DNA of 64,000 bases from Candidatus Saccharimonadota bacterium (GCA_030528025.1 JAUMZP010000002.1:198930-262929), one strand, 5' to 3'. Positions 17,456 through 26,921 are shown, counted from the first letter of the stretch. Notes: generated by a model from the sequence alone, not told the origin. Numbers and translations: made by a program.

Positions 17456-18562
17456 ATGAGGGTAAAACACACTCACTCTCGGATGAGAGTTATTGCCGCC
17501 GCGGCAGTCGTCGTTGGTGGCATTGGGCTTGTGGGGCCGCAGCTTGTGGCGCATCAGGCGTATGCTGATGCTGACACTACCGCACCAGTCTTTACGCCAG
17601 CCAAGCCAGAGAAGCTCGTGGCGCGAGCAGGCCGCTCGATTGTCGATGCTGTGCGTACTGTGGCAGCGAATGATGGGGCAGACGGAACAGGTGTTAATAG
17701 CGATGGCGTGGTTATCGACGCAAAAAACCTTGACCTTGCAAACCCAAAACCAGGCACGTACACAATCACCTACCGTGCGATCGATAATGCCAATAATAAA
17801 GCAGAGGTAACGCGCGAGATAGAGATCACAACTACTGAAAAGCTCGAAGCGAAGCTAGCTGAGCCGATGGTGCTGGATGGCTACAGTCCACACACCAGGG
17901 CGGAGGCAATATCCAAACAGGTTATTGCCCGCGCCGTGGTGGCTGATGAGACATCTCCTCAGGCTGTGATCGACAAAGCATTGCAAGAGCTTCAGCAAGC
18001 AATCGATGACCTCCGCGTCGACCACACCGACTACGACAAAGCCAAGCAAGAGCTTGCTGCTGCGCCAGCCTATGTTGCAGCAGACAAGGACGTTGCTGCA
18101 GCAGCGACAGAGGCAGATCGCCTCGCAAATCTCAAAGCAACCACAACGCCAGAGCTTACCAAAGCGACGAAGGCACTCACCACTGCTATAGCCACAGCCA
18201 TCCAGGAGGATCAAGCACGCCAAAAGACAGCCACGCAAGCCGTTGATGCACTCGAAGCTAAGCCGGATCTTGCATTGCTTGCAACAACCCAAGCAGTAGT
18301 CGATACTGTCAAAGATAATGCAGTCAAGGCGGCACTGCAGCGGCGGGTTGATGCAATCCGCACTGCGCTGCAACCACAACAACCACCGCAAGCTGTCGCC
18401 GCACCAAAGACGGCAGCCCACACGCCCAAGCAGACGCATTCTGTAGCAGCTGCGCTTGCCGACACTGGTGTCAACCTGTGGCTTCTCGGCGGGGCAGGTA
18501 TCGCCCTCATTGGTGGGGCAATTGGCCTGTGGCGCTACCGCAGTAAGCTTACCAAGCGTTAG
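17456..18562 (+). CDS. Cell-surface protein: Ig-like domain, FIVAR-type helical repeats, LADTG anchor
   Basis: The protein has 368 aa. Signal peptide residues 1-37 (VIAAAAVVVGGIGLVGPQL ... AYA). An Ig-like DUF5011-type domain follows (about 38-125, DTTAPVFTPA, GTYTITYRAIDNANN). Residues about 126-300 are Ala/Lys-rich helical repeats with the FIVAR-like pattern (TDYDKAKQELAAA, YVAADKDVAAAATEADRL). A Pro/Ala linker leads to LADTG at 334-338, a hydrophobic helix and the charged tail RYRSKLTKR. This is a sortase-type sorting signal; LAxTG is the class E sortase pattern known from Actinobacteria. Likely a wall-attached adhesin facing the host cell (inference). No sortase gene is in the window. Confidence 0.75.
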   Translation: MRVKHTHSRMRVIAAAAVVVGGIGLVGPQLVAHQAYADADTTAPVFTPAKPEKLVARAGRSIVDAVRTVAANDGADGTGVNSDGVVIDAKNLDLANPKPGTYTITYRAIDNANNKAEVTREIEITTTEKLEAKLAEPMVLDGYSPHTRAEAISKQVIARAVVADETSPQAVIDKALQELQQAIDDLRVDHTDYDKAKQELAAAPAYVAADKDVAAAATEADRLANLKATTTPELTKATKALTTAIATAIQEDQARQKTATQAVDALEAKPDLALLATTQAVVDTVKDNAVKAALQRRVDAIRTALQPQQPPQAVAAPKTAAHTPKQTHSVAAALADTGVNLWLLGGAGIALIGGAIGLWRYRSKLTKR

Positions 18563-18579
18563 ATAGTAATATAGCAATA

Positions 18580-18609
18580 CAGAAATCGGCTCGGATGAGT
18601 CGATTTCTG
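18580..18609 (+). terminator. Hairpin after the surface protein gene
   Basis: Perfect 9-bp stem CAGAAATCG/CGATTTCTG with a 12-nt loop, followed by TTAGCAGTGTTTT. The T-run is weak, so termination efficiency is uncertain. Confidence 0.55.
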
Positions 18610-18697
18610 TTAGCAGTGTTTTAAGTAGCAGTACGCTTCGTTATGGAGAGCTTTTATAATCACACCACCAAAGATGCACGGGGCAGTGTGTCCGTGC

Positions 18698-18703
18698 TAT
18701 AAT
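18698..18703 (+). promoter_or_regulatory. -10 element of alaS (leaderless start)
   Basis: TATAAT, then ACCCCCT, then the ATG (7 nt). The surroundings closely match the metG promoter. No T-box structure can fit, since there is essentially no leader. Confidence 0.65.
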
Positions 18704-18710
18704 ACCCCCT

Positions 18711-20594
18711 ATGAATGCTCAAGATATCCGCAACAAATACCTCGAATTTTATGCCAAGCAGCAGCACGCCATTATCAAGCGGGCCCCGCTCATCCTAACC
18801 GACGACCCAACGACCCTCTTTACTGGTGCGGGCATGCAGCCAATGATCCCATATCTGCTGGGTGAGACACACCCACAGGGCAAGCGTATCACCGACTCGC
18901 AGACGTGCTTGCGTGCTCAAGACATTGACGATATTGGCGATAATCGCCACACTACCTTCTTTGAGATGCTCGGTAACTGGAGTTTGGGCGACTACTTTAA
19001 GAAAGAGCAAATTACCTGGATGTGGACATTCCTCACCGAAGAAGTAGGGCTCGACCCGAATCGCCTGTATGTAACGTGTTTCATTGGTGCGCCCGAGTAC
19101 AATATTGCCAAAGACACCGAAGCAGCCGAGCTATGGCGGCAGAAATTTGCCGAGAAGGGGATCGAAGCGAAGAGTGCTGACATCGGCAGCGAAGAGTGCG
19201 GTGCAGCCCGTGGCATCCAGCCAGGTGAGCGCATCTTTTACTATGACGGCAGCAAAAACTGGTGGAGTCGCAACGGCGGTCCCGAGACGACACCAGTCGG
19301 TGACCCATGCGGGCCTGATAGCGAGATGTTTTATGAGTTTGACTTCATCGAGCACGACCCGAAGTTTGGTGAGCACTGCCATCCTAACTGCGACTGCGGG
19401 CGCTTTATGGAGATCGGCAACAACGTCTTTATGGCGTACAAGAAGGTAGCCGAGAGGCAGTTTGTCCCGCTGGATAAGCCGAATATCGACCATGGCTCTG
19501 GCCTGGAACGCATTGCGGCTGCGGCCAATAACGACCCCGATGTCTTTAAGATTAGCCTGATGTGGCCTATTATCAGCAAGCTTGAGCAGCTTAGTGGCAA
19601 GAGCTACACCTCGCATACCGAGAGTATGCGGGTAATTGCTGACCACCTGCGAGCGGCCACCTTCATGGCGGTGGATGGCTGCATCCCAAGCAACAAGGAG
19701 CAGGGCTATGTGATGCGCCGCCTCTTACGACGGGCTATCCGCTACAGCTTCGACCTTGGCATCGAGCAGAATTTTCTTGAAGCAGTGGTGCCGGTGATTG
19801 CCGACCTATACGAGGCAGACTTCCCAGAGGTCAAAGCAGCGCGCGAACAGATCATCGCCGTGCTCGCCAAGGAAGAAAAAGCCTTCCGGCAGACGCTCCG
19901 TAAGGGGCTCAAACAGATGCGGCAGTATGTATCAGATGGCCTGACTGGTGCGGAGTTATTTACGCTATATGATACCTTTGGCTTCCCGGTAGAGCTCAGC
20001 ACAGAGGAGGCATACAAGCAGGGGATCCCACTCTCTGAGGACTGGCGAGCAGAATTTGACACTAAAATGGCCGAGCAGCGCCAGCGCTCCAAGACGGCGC
20101 GCAAGGGGCAATTTAGCGGTGGGCTGGAAGGTCACGACCCAATTCATCTCAAGTACCACACAGCAACGCACCTACTCGGAGCAGCGTTGCGCACGGTATT
20201 GAAAGCACCAGATTTGCAGCAACATGGCAGCAACATCACTGCTCAACGCCTGCGCTTCGACTTCAATCACGACAAGCTCACCCCAGAGGAGAAGCAAGCA
20301 GTGGAAGACCAAGTTAATGCCTGGATCGAGGCAGACTTGCCTGTGAGCTTTGCCGTGTACCCAACAGATGAAGCACTGAAGCTCGGTGCAATTGGCGCCT
20401 TTGGCGAACGCTACAGCGATACCGTCAAGGTCTATTCTATCGGCGAAGGTGATGAGCGCGTGAGCTTCGAAGTGTGCGGGGGCCCACACGTCGAGCACAC
20501 CGGCATCTTGGCCGAAGATGGCATGCGCTTCAAGATTACCAAGGAAGAGTCGAGCTCAGCCGGTATCCGTCGGATCAAAGCAGTGTTGCGGTAG
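18711..20594 (+). CDS. alaS: Alanyl-tRNA synthetase, short form without C-terminal DHHA1/C-Ala region
   Basis: The protein has 627 aa, while typical bacterial AlaRS has about 870. The class II catalytic core is complete (LFTGAGMQPMIPYLLGE, RHTTFFEMLGNWSLGDYFK, GHGSGLER-like DHGSGLERIAAA). The editing domain metal ligands are present (HTATHLLGAALR, HxxxH; CGGPHVEHTG, CxxxH). The protein ends directly after the editing domain (FKITKEESSSAGIRRIKAVLR). The oligomerisation/C-Ala region that helps tRNA binding and editing is absent. The stop is genuine: a strong terminator follows. Shortened AlaRS may be a lineage trait rather than damage. Confidence 0.95.
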   Translation: MNAQDIRNKYLEFYAKQQHAIIKRAPLILTDDPTTLFTGAGMQPMIPYLLGETHPQGKRITDSQTCLRAQDIDDIGDNRHTTFFEMLGNWSLGDYFKKEQITWMWTFLTEEVGLDPNRLYVTCFIGAPEYNIAKDTEAAELWRQKFAEKGIEAKSADIGSEECGAARGIQPGERIFYYDGSKNWWSRNGGPETTPVGDPCGPDSEMFYEFDFIEHDPKFGEHCHPNCDCGRFMEIGNNVFMAYKKVAERQFVPLDKPNIDHGSGLERIAAAANNDPDVFKISLMWPIISKLEQLSGKSYTSHTESMRVIADHLRAATFMAVDGCIPSNKEQGYVMRRLLRRAIRYSFDLGIEQNFLEAVVPVIADLYEADFPEVKAAREQIIAVLAKEEKAFRQTLRKGLKQMRQYVSDGLTGAELFTLYDTFGFPVELSTEEAYKQGIPLSEDWRAEFDTKMAEQRQRSKTARKGQFSGGLEGHDPIHLKYHTATHLLGAALRTVLKAPDLQQHGSNITAQRLRFDFNHDKLTPEEKQAVEDQVNAWIEADLPVSFAVYPTDEALKLGAIGAFGERYSDTVKVYSIGEGDERVSFEVCGGPHVEHTGILAEDGMRFKITKEESSSAGIRRIKAVLR

Positions 20595-20622
20595 CGCTAG
20601 CAGATAATCAGAAATAAATAAC

Positions 20623-20653
20623 ACAATACCAGCAACATATGTGCTGGTATTGT
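20623..20653. terminator. Bidirectional terminator between alaS and the convergent gene
   Basis: Perfect 12-bp stem ACAATACCAGCA/TGCTGGTATTGT with a 7-nt loop. T-rich DNA follows on the alaS side and A/T-rich DNA precedes it, so it can serve both convergent genes. Confidence 0.75.
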
Positions 20654-20710
20654 ATTTATTGGTGTTGGTGTCAATAGTACCTACAAGGGCACAGAAGAGA
20701 GGGCGTGACC

Positions 20711-21556
20711 CTACTGGAGAGCGCAGCGCTCAGCAACCATATCCTCTGTTAGCTGGGCGATAGTGTCGCTTAACTCTGTGATGTCTGGCTCAACATATGT
20801 ACGGCGACGCTGCGAGGTTGTTTCGTTATGATCATAAAAGCAAGCAAGCGTGGTATATTCTAAGTCGTCACTGGTAATACGGCAAGTCACTGGTGCGTCG
20901 AGCTCATCGCAGCTATAGGGTATTTCTAGGGTTGCTGTAGTGCCCATAGCAAGCTGGCCAAGCCGGCGTATCGTCAGTGCGAGACGCACGCCAGACCACT
21001 GTTCACCTTTGAGAATAATATCATCATAGCAGTAGGTCGCATCGCGGCGGACTTGCTCAGGATTGGCTGTAGGAAGGACCGCTTTATCGATGAGAGTCTG
21101 GAGGTCGGCAGCAGTTGTGTCGCGATTGGTTGCATACCGTCTGAATAACTCCGAATCATCATGGCCAAGCGGGCGCGAGTGGTCGAGTAAGCGTGCCACG
21201 TGGTTGTGGGTGATAGGCATCTGGCTGGGGTCGGTCCGGCTATACCAGTATTGCCGATTATCTGCCAGTGTTAGTGCAAAAGAATGATGCTTATCAGGGT
21301 CGGCAAAGGCGAGCTGGCCAGCAGTCAGGCCAGTGGCATCAGCTGTGAGGCCAACGGCCAATGTACCACCTTCGTTATATCGCCCAAAAGGAGCTTGGTA
21401 GGCTATCGTTGTTTCGTCGGGCATGGCATGGTGTGCTTCAAGCGCTGCGACAGTTTCATACAGGTGACGGCCAAGCAGGGTATACTCGGTTGGCTCGTAG
21501 TTCTCAAGTGGAAAGATACCGATAGGCACGGCATCGACTGGCTCGCGATGGGTCAT
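20711..21556 (-). CDS. Hypothetical protein, 281 aa
   Basis: No family recognised. The composition is acidic and Thr-rich. An alpha/beta pattern is likely. Recognisable but uninformative segments are GRHLYETVAALEAHH, HSFALTLADNRQYWYSRTDPSQMP and VRLALTIRRLGQLAMGTTATLEIPYSCDEL, and the C-terminus is helical (DITELSDTIAQLTEDMVAERC). There is no signal peptide or membrane helix. TACAAT lies 9 nt before the ATG. It is convergent with alaS. Confidence 0.5.
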   Translation of the reverse strand: MTHREPVDAVPIGIFPLENYEPTEYTLLGRHLYETVAALEAHHAMPDETTIAYQAPFGRYNEGGTLAVGLTADATGLTAGQLAFADPDKHHSFALTLADNRQYWYSRTDPSQMPITHNHVARLLDHSRPLGHDDSELFRRYATNRDTTAADLQTLIDKAVLPTANPEQVRRDATYCYDDIILKGEQWSGVRLALTIRRLGQLAMGTTATLEIPYSCDELDAPVTCRITSDDLEYTTLACFYDHNETTSQRRRTYVEPDITELSDTIAQLTEDMVAERCALQ

Positions 21557-21750
21557 AGTGAGTGTATTGTACAGTGGTTACCTCTGTTTTGTCAAGAAGG
21601 TGTTACCGCTGTATGATGTTTCTGCAATGTTTCTCAATAACGATGCTTGCAGTGCTTGGTGCAAAATGAATCATTTCATCATAAATTCGCCAATAATCAC
21701 CGTTTAGGGCTAGCAGGCAGGCCTGTATATGGTATATAATAGAGGCGATT

Positions 21751-23013
21751 ATGGTTTTCGATCGATTTCTTACCCGAGCAGATAACAGCGCTAGCGAATG
21801 CCTGGTTGGTCTTGATATTGGGACAGAGTACGTCAAGGCGCTGCTTGCCCGGGTTAACGGTGAGGAGATTGAGATCATTGGTGTGGGGCGCAAGCACCAA
21901 GACCGCAGCGATATGCACTCAGGTGCAATTGCCGACATTGCCGCAGTCGTGCGTAACTGCGAAGATGCTCTGGCCCAAGCCGAGTCTGAGGCTGGCATAC
22001 AGGCGCGCCGTGCAGTAATTGGCATTGCTGGCGAGCTTGTGAAGGGTGTGACAAATACCATTCGCTATCGTCGTCCACAGCCCGATCGCCCACTAGATGA
22101 GACCGAAATGGAATTCATCATCGAGAAGGTGCAAGACCGAGCTGCCATCAAGGCGCAGCGGCAGATCGCTCTCGAGACAGGAAACCAAGATGTGGAGGTA
22201 AAGCTCGTCAACTCTGCACTCGTCAGCATTCATATTGATGGCTATAAGGTGAGCAACCCAATTAGCTTCCAAGGTAAGGATGTCGCGGTGCAGATCTACA
22301 CTGCTTTTGCTCCTATGGTGCACATTGGTGCGCTCGAGCGCGTGGCTGATGAACTGGCGCTCGACCTCGTGGCAGTAGCAGCTGAGCCCTTTGCGGTGAG
22401 TCGGAGTGTACTGGGCACAGATGCGAATAGCTCATTTACGGCTATTCTTGCCGACGTTGGTGGCGGCACAACAGACATTGCGGTAGTAAATGATGGTGGC
22501 GTGGAAGGGACGCGGATGTTTGGTATTGGTGGACGCAGCTTTACCAATACGATTGCCAACGAGTGCGCTATTAACTACAACGAGGCTGAGAAGCTCAAGG
22601 TTGCGACTAATCACGAGCAGATGAAACAAGAGCTTAAGCAGCATTTTGATGCCGCAATTGATAAAACCCTCGATGTCTGGTTAGCAGGAGTCGATCTTGC
22701 TCTTAGCGAATTTAGCTCGGTTGACCACTTGCCTAATCGTATCTTGCTCTGCGGTGGTGGGGCGAGCCTCAAGCCACTAGTGAAAGCCCTCGAGACGCGC
22801 GATTGGTATACCGACCTCCCCTTTACACGCCGGCCAGTGGTGCAGCATATTAAGCCCAGTGACGTCTCGGGCGTGGTCGACCTGACGAACAAGGTCAGCG
22901 ACCACTCATTTATCACCGCGATGGGCCTCCTGCGCGTGGGCTACGATACGATGATTGGGGCAAGCGAAACAGAAACACTACGCAATAAATTGAATAAAAT
23001 GTTGAGGATCTAA
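21751..23013 (+). CDS. PilM/FtsA-type actin-like ATPase
   Basis: The protein has 420 aa. The actin/Hsp70 ATPase fold is shown by GLDIGTEYVKAL (phosphate 1, about 22-33), AILADVGGGTTDIAVV (phosphate 2, about 232-247) and LLCGGGASLKPL (adenosine motif). The EFIIEKVQDRAAIKAQRQIAL region would be the inserted SHS2-like 1C domain. Such proteins are PilM in type IV pilus assembly or FtsA in division; both sit at the membrane. The next gene encodes a one-pass membrane protein in the position of a PilN/O-like partner. TATAAT lies 10 nt upstream with GAGG in between, so a short leader with a ribosome-binding site is likely. Confidence 0.75.
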   Translation: MVFDRFLTRADNSASECLVGLDIGTEYVKALLARVNGEEIEIIGVGRKHQDRSDMHSGAIADIAAVVRNCEDALAQAESEAGIQARRAVIGIAGELVKGVTNTIRYRRPQPDRPLDETEMEFIIEKVQDRAAIKAQRQIALETGNQDVEVKLVNSALVSIHIDGYKVSNPISFQGKDVAVQIYTAFAPMVHIGALERVADELALDLVAVAAEPFAVSRSVLGTDANSSFTAILADVGGGTTDIAVVNDGGVEGTRMFGIGGRSFTNTIANECAINYNEAEKLKVATNHEQMKQELKQHFDAAIDKTLDVWLAGVDLALSEFSSVDHLPNRILLCGGGASLKPLVKALETRDWYTDLPFTRRPVVQHIKPSDVSGVVDLTNKVSDHSFITAMGLLRVGYDTMIGASETETLRNKLNKMLRI

Positions 23014-24648
23014 ATGCAAAAAGATGTCATTTATATCGATACCGAGGACGACATTACTGCCATTATTGGCAAGGTGAAGGACTCCTCGCAAAAAATCGTC
23101 GCACTTGTGCCACCCAAGCGGATTGGTGCTATGCAGAGCGCTGTCAACCTCAAGCTCGTCCAGCGTGCTGCCGAGCAAGCGAGCAAGCGGCTCGTCATTA
23201 TCACTGGCAACCAAGCACTCTCGACTTTGGCTGCTTCGGCAAGTATCCCCACGGCGCGGACATTGCAAAGCCGGCCGGAGATGGCTGAGATCCCAGCGCT
23301 CGAGGTCGATGACGAAGATGTCATTGATGGTAGTGAGCTCGAACCAGAAGATCCTGAGCCAGTAACGCCTGCTACTTCTGTACCGGCTCGTCCTGCCACC
23401 CGCTCGGCTGCTCGTAAGACGCTAGATGACGACGACAAAGCAGCTGATATGTCGGCTGCCTCAGATCTCAAGAAGAAGGTAAAGGTACCGGACTTCAACA
23501 AAATGCGCAAGAAGCTCTTGATCGGTGGTGCGGTACTCGTTGTCCTGATCGTTTTCTTGGTGTGGGCGATTTTCTTCGCACCACATGCAACCATCACTAT
23601 CAAGGCTCGTACCTCTGATTTGCCGCTCAGCACCCGCGTTACGATCGGCGATTCGCTTGGCTCAAACCTGCAAGAAGGGACAATCAAGACAACAACCAAG
23701 ACAACGCGCAAAACCATCTCGATCGACTTCACTGCCACTGGCAAAGAAGATGTTGGTGCAAAGGCAACGGGGACGGTGCGCTTCACGCCGGCTTCGTTTG
23801 ACGTCTTACGCAATGGAGCGACAATCGACGCTGGGACGACTATCACGTCCGAGAATGGCATGCAGTATAAAACGACATCGTCGGTGGTATTCGACTCTAA
23901 CGCGTCGGGTGGCGACCTCATGCGTGGCCGCACAACAGAGGTCACCGCGGTAGAGAGTGGCACGAAGTACAATGGTGCATCGGGCTCGGCCAAGGGGCCT
24001 TCTGGCTTCTCCGTCTCTTTTACGCGTGATACTTCTGGTGGTACAGACAAGACAATTACCACAGTACAGCGTAGTGATATTGAGCAAGCGAGGAATAGAC
24101 TCCATAGCTCACTCGATAGCAATGGTGCTAAGCGTGAGCTTGCCTCACAGTTTAATGGCGACAGCTATATCATTCTGAATGATACCTTCAAGCAAAACGA
24201 CAGCGACATTCAGCCGAACGTCAAGGTGGGTGGCGAAGCAACCGACGGCAAAGCTCAGCTGACTGGTGCGGTGGAGTACTCCCTCTCGGCGATTGAGAAG
24301 CGCGAGGCAGGTATCTTCCTTGATGCATACTTCAAGCAACAGATTGACGGCAAGGCCAACCAGCAAGTCCATAGCAATGGCGTCAATAAGCTCTCGGTGA
24401 CCAATGTCTCGGCTAACGGCAATGCCTACAATGCGACTATCACGACCAATGGCAAGATCGGCCCCAAGGTGGATGAGTCGGAGCTCAAAGACTATGCCAA
24501 GGGCAAGCGCTATGCCGAAATCCGCTCGCATGTTGAGAAGATTGAGGGGGTAAGTTCGGCCGATGTATCGTTCTCACCATTCTGGGTGCAATCAGCACCA
24601 AATGACACGAATCGGATAAAGGTGGTATTTGACCTCAATGAACAATAA
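23014..24648 (+). CDS. One-pass membrane protein of a CPR-type family (beta-rich extracytoplasmic part)
   Basis: The protein has 544 aa and its ATG directly follows the previous stop. Residues 1-95 form an alpha/beta domain (IVALVPPKRIGAMQSAVNLKLVQRAAEQASKRLVIITGN). An acidic Pro-rich linker (about 96-165) and one membrane helix (LLIGGAVLVVLIVFLVWAIFFA, about 169-190) follow. The outer part is long and Thr/Lys-rich (ATITIKA, GTVRFTPASFDVLRNGATIDAGTTI). From memory, similar CPR proteins are sometimes annotated as baseplate J/gp47-like. Its location after a PilM/FtsA-like ATPase suggests a membrane partner of that ATPase; this is inference. Confidence 0.65.
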   Translation: MQKDVIYIDTEDDITAIIGKVKDSSQKIVALVPPKRIGAMQSAVNLKLVQRAAEQASKRLVIITGNQALSTLAASASIPTARTLQSRPEMAEIPALEVDDEDVIDGSELEPEDPEPVTPATSVPARPATRSAARKTLDDDDKAADMSAASDLKKKVKVPDFNKMRKKLLIGGAVLVVLIVFLVWAIFFAPHATITIKARTSDLPLSTRVTIGDSLGSNLQEGTIKTTTKTTRKTISIDFTATGKEDVGAKATGTVRFTPASFDVLRNGATIDAGTTITSENGMQYKTTSSVVFDSNASGGDLMRGRTTEVTAVESGTKYNGASGSAKGPSGFSVSFTRDTSGGTDKTITTVQRSDIEQARNRLHSSLDSNGAKRELASQFNGDSYIILNDTFKQNDSDIQPNVKVGGEATDGKAQLTGAVEYSLSAIEKREAGIFLDAYFKQQIDGKANQQVHSNGVNKLSVTNVSANGNAYNATITTNGKIGPKVDESELKDYAKGKRYAEIRSHVEKIEGVSSADVSFSPFWVQSAPNDTNRIKVVFDLNEQ

Positions 24649-25048
24649 GAGAACATACTTAGCGCTTGATGTCGGCGAACGGCGGATTGGCGTGGCAATT
24701 GCCGATCCGTCCGTGCGAATTGCCGTCGCATATGATACGATTGAAGTGGATGGTAGTGAACTTGAGCAGATCACTCAGCTGATTATGAGTGAGCGTGTTG
24801 GGGTGGTGGTCGTTGGTTACCCGCGCAATCAATCGGGCGAGCCTACAGCTCAAACCGCCTATGTTGAGCGGTTTGCGACTCAGTTGACAGATATCGCGCC
24901 GCGCTTGGCATTTCAAGATGAGTCGCTCACCAGCGTACAGGCTGAGGAGTATCTTCGTGCTCAAGGAAAGCCGTATAGCAAGGGCGCTATCGATGCTGTC
25001 GCTGCCAGTATTATTTTGCAAGACTATTTGGAGACGCACTATGACTGA
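24638..25048 (+). CDS. ruvX: Putative pre-16S rRNA nuclease / Holliday junction resolvase YqgF
   Basis: The protein has 136 aa from the ATG inside the end of the previous gene. YqgF has an RNase H fold and is required for 16S rRNA 5'-end maturation in E. coli. Visible: YLALDVGERRIGVAIADP (catalytic Asp), VVVGYPRNQSGEPT, FQDESLTSVQAEEYLR (catalytic Glu) and KGAIDAVAASIILQDYL (final Asp). Length is typical. It overlaps mltG by eight bases. Confidence 0.9.
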   Translation: MNNKRTYLALDVGERRIGVAIADPSVRIAVAYDTIEVDGSELEQITQLIMSERVGVVVVGYPRNQSGEPTAQTAYVERFATQLTDIAPRLAFQDESLTSVQAEEYLRAQGKPYSKGAIDAVAASIILQDYLETHYD

Positions 25049-26732
25049 TTTTCGCCGCCAGCCAGGCAGAGGCTTCCAGGTAGGGAATCCAAACCCACCA
25101 ATGTCGCCACCACCAGCAGAACGCATCACACCACGGTCGGGGCGCTCGGCTGCTTCGGGGCGCAGTGCATCGCCGTATATGCGCCGCTCAGAGCCACATA
25201 GCCCAACGGTAGGGCAACAACAGCCACAATCGACACAATCTATCCAGCCGCAGCCAGCACCGTCTTCTGAGCCGCAGCAGGCGTATGACCCCTACGCGTG
25301 GGTGAGTAGGCCTCAGCCTCAACCACAATCGCAACCAGCACCTCAGCCACAGCCTTACCGCGCACCAGCGTCGTCTCGCGACACGTACGCAGTGCCAGTC
25401 CAGCAGCCAGCGCCGCAATCTCAGCCTCAACCAACCACCATTCCAGTTGACGATTTTGCTGACGATACGCTACCTTCTGGGCTTGATGATGATAGCTTCT
25501 ATGGCTTTGATGACGACCAGCCGCCGCAGCTCGCATCAGAGCCACAGCGGGGAAGTCTGCTTGGCAATGATGACGTTTCACCACTCTTTGCTGATGACGC
25601 GCCAAAGGGCCGGACGATTGGCTCCCAGAAAAAGTCTCCACGCTACAATACTGAGCGGCCACGCCACGGGCGTCGCCGATGGCTCTGGTGGCTCAGTGGT
25701 ATTGGATTGCTAATTTTACTCATCCTTGCAATAGCATACGGGTGGTATCATCAAAACCTGCAGCCGGTCGACCGGACCGATACCACCACGAAGACGCTAA
25801 CGATCGGTGAGGGTGACACGTTCAAGACCGTTGCTGCTACACTGAAAGAGCAGGGGCTGATTCGTGATGTTCGCGCCTTCGATATCTACACCCGCCTGTC
25901 GGGCTCGCGCAATCAACTCCATACTGGCGTATGTCAGTTTAGCCCTGCGCAGTCGTTGCCTGAGATCGTGACCAAGCTTTCGCAGGGGTGTCATGATAAT
26001 CGTGCCGTCACATTCTTGCCAGGTGGTACTGTGGTCGATTCGCGCTACAAGCCGCAAGGCCAAGATGCCACCACTGCGCTCAAGCGGGCTGGCTACAGCG
26101 AGGAATCGATCAAAGCTGCACTTGCTAAGACGTACGACAGTCCACTCTTTGCCAATAAGCCAGCTGGCACCTCGCTCGAGGGTTATATCTTTGGTGATAC
26201 GTACTCTGTGCCGGCCAATCAAGGTCCAGAAGCAGCTCTCAAGGCAGCCTTCGCGCATATGTACGAGCAGATTCAGAATAATGGCTTGATTGACAAATTT
26301 GCAGCCCAAAAGCTCAATCTCTACCAAGCTATCACCCTCGCCTCCATCATCCAGCGCGAGATGGGGTGTGGTGGTGCGAGCCAAGATTGCTACCAGATCC
26401 AGCGACAGATTGCCCAGGTCTTTTACAAGCGTTTGCGTGAAAACAAAGTACTTGGCTCGGATGTAACCTTTATCTATGGGGCGGACATTGCTGGTGTGAG
26501 CCCTAATGTCAATCTCGACTCGCCGTACAATACACGCATCAAGCCAGGCTTGCCACCTGGGCCGATTGCCACACCTGGCCTCGGCGCGCTCAAAGCTGTG
26601 GCCGATCCAGCCCCAGGCAACTACGAGTTCTTCCTTGCTGGCGATGATGGTAATGTCTACTTTGCCAACACTGATGCTGAGCATCAGGCTAACATCAAGC
26701 AGCACTGTAAGAAGCTCTGTTCTGAGCTATAG
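25041..26732 (+). CDS. mltG: Endolytic murein transglycosylase MltG with long disordered N-terminus
   Basis: The protein has 563 aa. MltG (YceG) cleaves nascent glycan strands and sets the ends of peptidoglycan chains. Residues 1-210 are Pro/Gln-rich and cytoplasmic, much longer than in most bacteria. One membrane helix follows (WLWWLSGIGLLILLILAIAYGW, about 213-235). The outer part has a LysM-like subdomain (TKTLTIGEGDTFKTVAATLKEQGLI) and the YceG core. The catalytic Glu is E440 in ITLASIIQREMG; the signature NLDSPYNTRIKPGLPPGPI is present. A rare extra pair of Cys lies nearby (MGCGGASQDC). Confidence 0.95.
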   Translation: MTDFRRQPGRGFQVGNPNPPMSPPPAERITPRSGRSAASGRSASPYMRRSEPHSPTVGQQQPQSTQSIQPQPAPSSEPQQAYDPYAWVSRPQPQPQSQPAPQPQPYRAPASSRDTYAVPVQQPAPQSQPQPTTIPVDDFADDTLPSGLDDDSFYGFDDDQPPQLASEPQRGSLLGNDDVSPLFADDAPKGRTIGSQKKSPRYNTERPRHGRRRWLWWLSGIGLLILLILAIAYGWYHQNLQPVDRTDTTTKTLTIGEGDTFKTVAATLKEQGLIRDVRAFDIYTRLSGSRNQLHTGVCQFSPAQSLPEIVTKLSQGCHDNRAVTFLPGGTVVDSRYKPQGQDATTALKRAGYSEESIKAALAKTYDSPLFANKPAGTSLEGYIFGDTYSVPANQGPEAALKAAFAHMYEQIQNNGLIDKFAAQKLNLYQAITLASIIQREMGCGGASQDCYQIQRQIAQVFYKRLRENKVLGSDVTFIYGADIAGVSPNVNLDSPYNTRIKPGLPPGPIATPGLGALKAVADPAPGNYEFFLAGDDGNVYFANTDAEHQANIKQHCKKLCSEL

Positions 26733-26886
26733 ATCCCAGCTGTAGGCTGCACCTGTTCTCGCGTATTCCTTAGCAATATTGAGCTACGTTTCGTACTCTG
26801 GCAGTAACATGCCGCACATAAACGTCGCTAGGCCAAAACTGTTGCAATTTTCACAAAATATCATTTCCCACCACTGTTGTAAACCA

Positions 26887-26915
26887 TTGACTAAACTACA
26901 ACCGCGTAGTAGAAT
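26887..26915 (+). promoter_or_regulatory. Promoter of the LysM-CHAP gene
   Basis: TTGACT (26887-26892), a 17-nt spacer and TAGAAT (26910-26915). The start of transcription would be near 26922, giving a leader of about 190 nt. Confidence 0.5.
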
Positions 26916-26921
26916 GGATGG

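Noticed and set aside
18611-18710. T-box or other leader RNA upstream of alaS
   Set aside because: TATAAT ends 7 nt before the ATG, so there is no room for a leader transcript.
23031-24122. 363-aa ORF antisense to the one-pass membrane protein gene
   Set aside because: Low-complexity Ser/Val/Thr composition mirrors the Thr/Lys/Asp-rich sense protein; the sense gene is in a tight operon.
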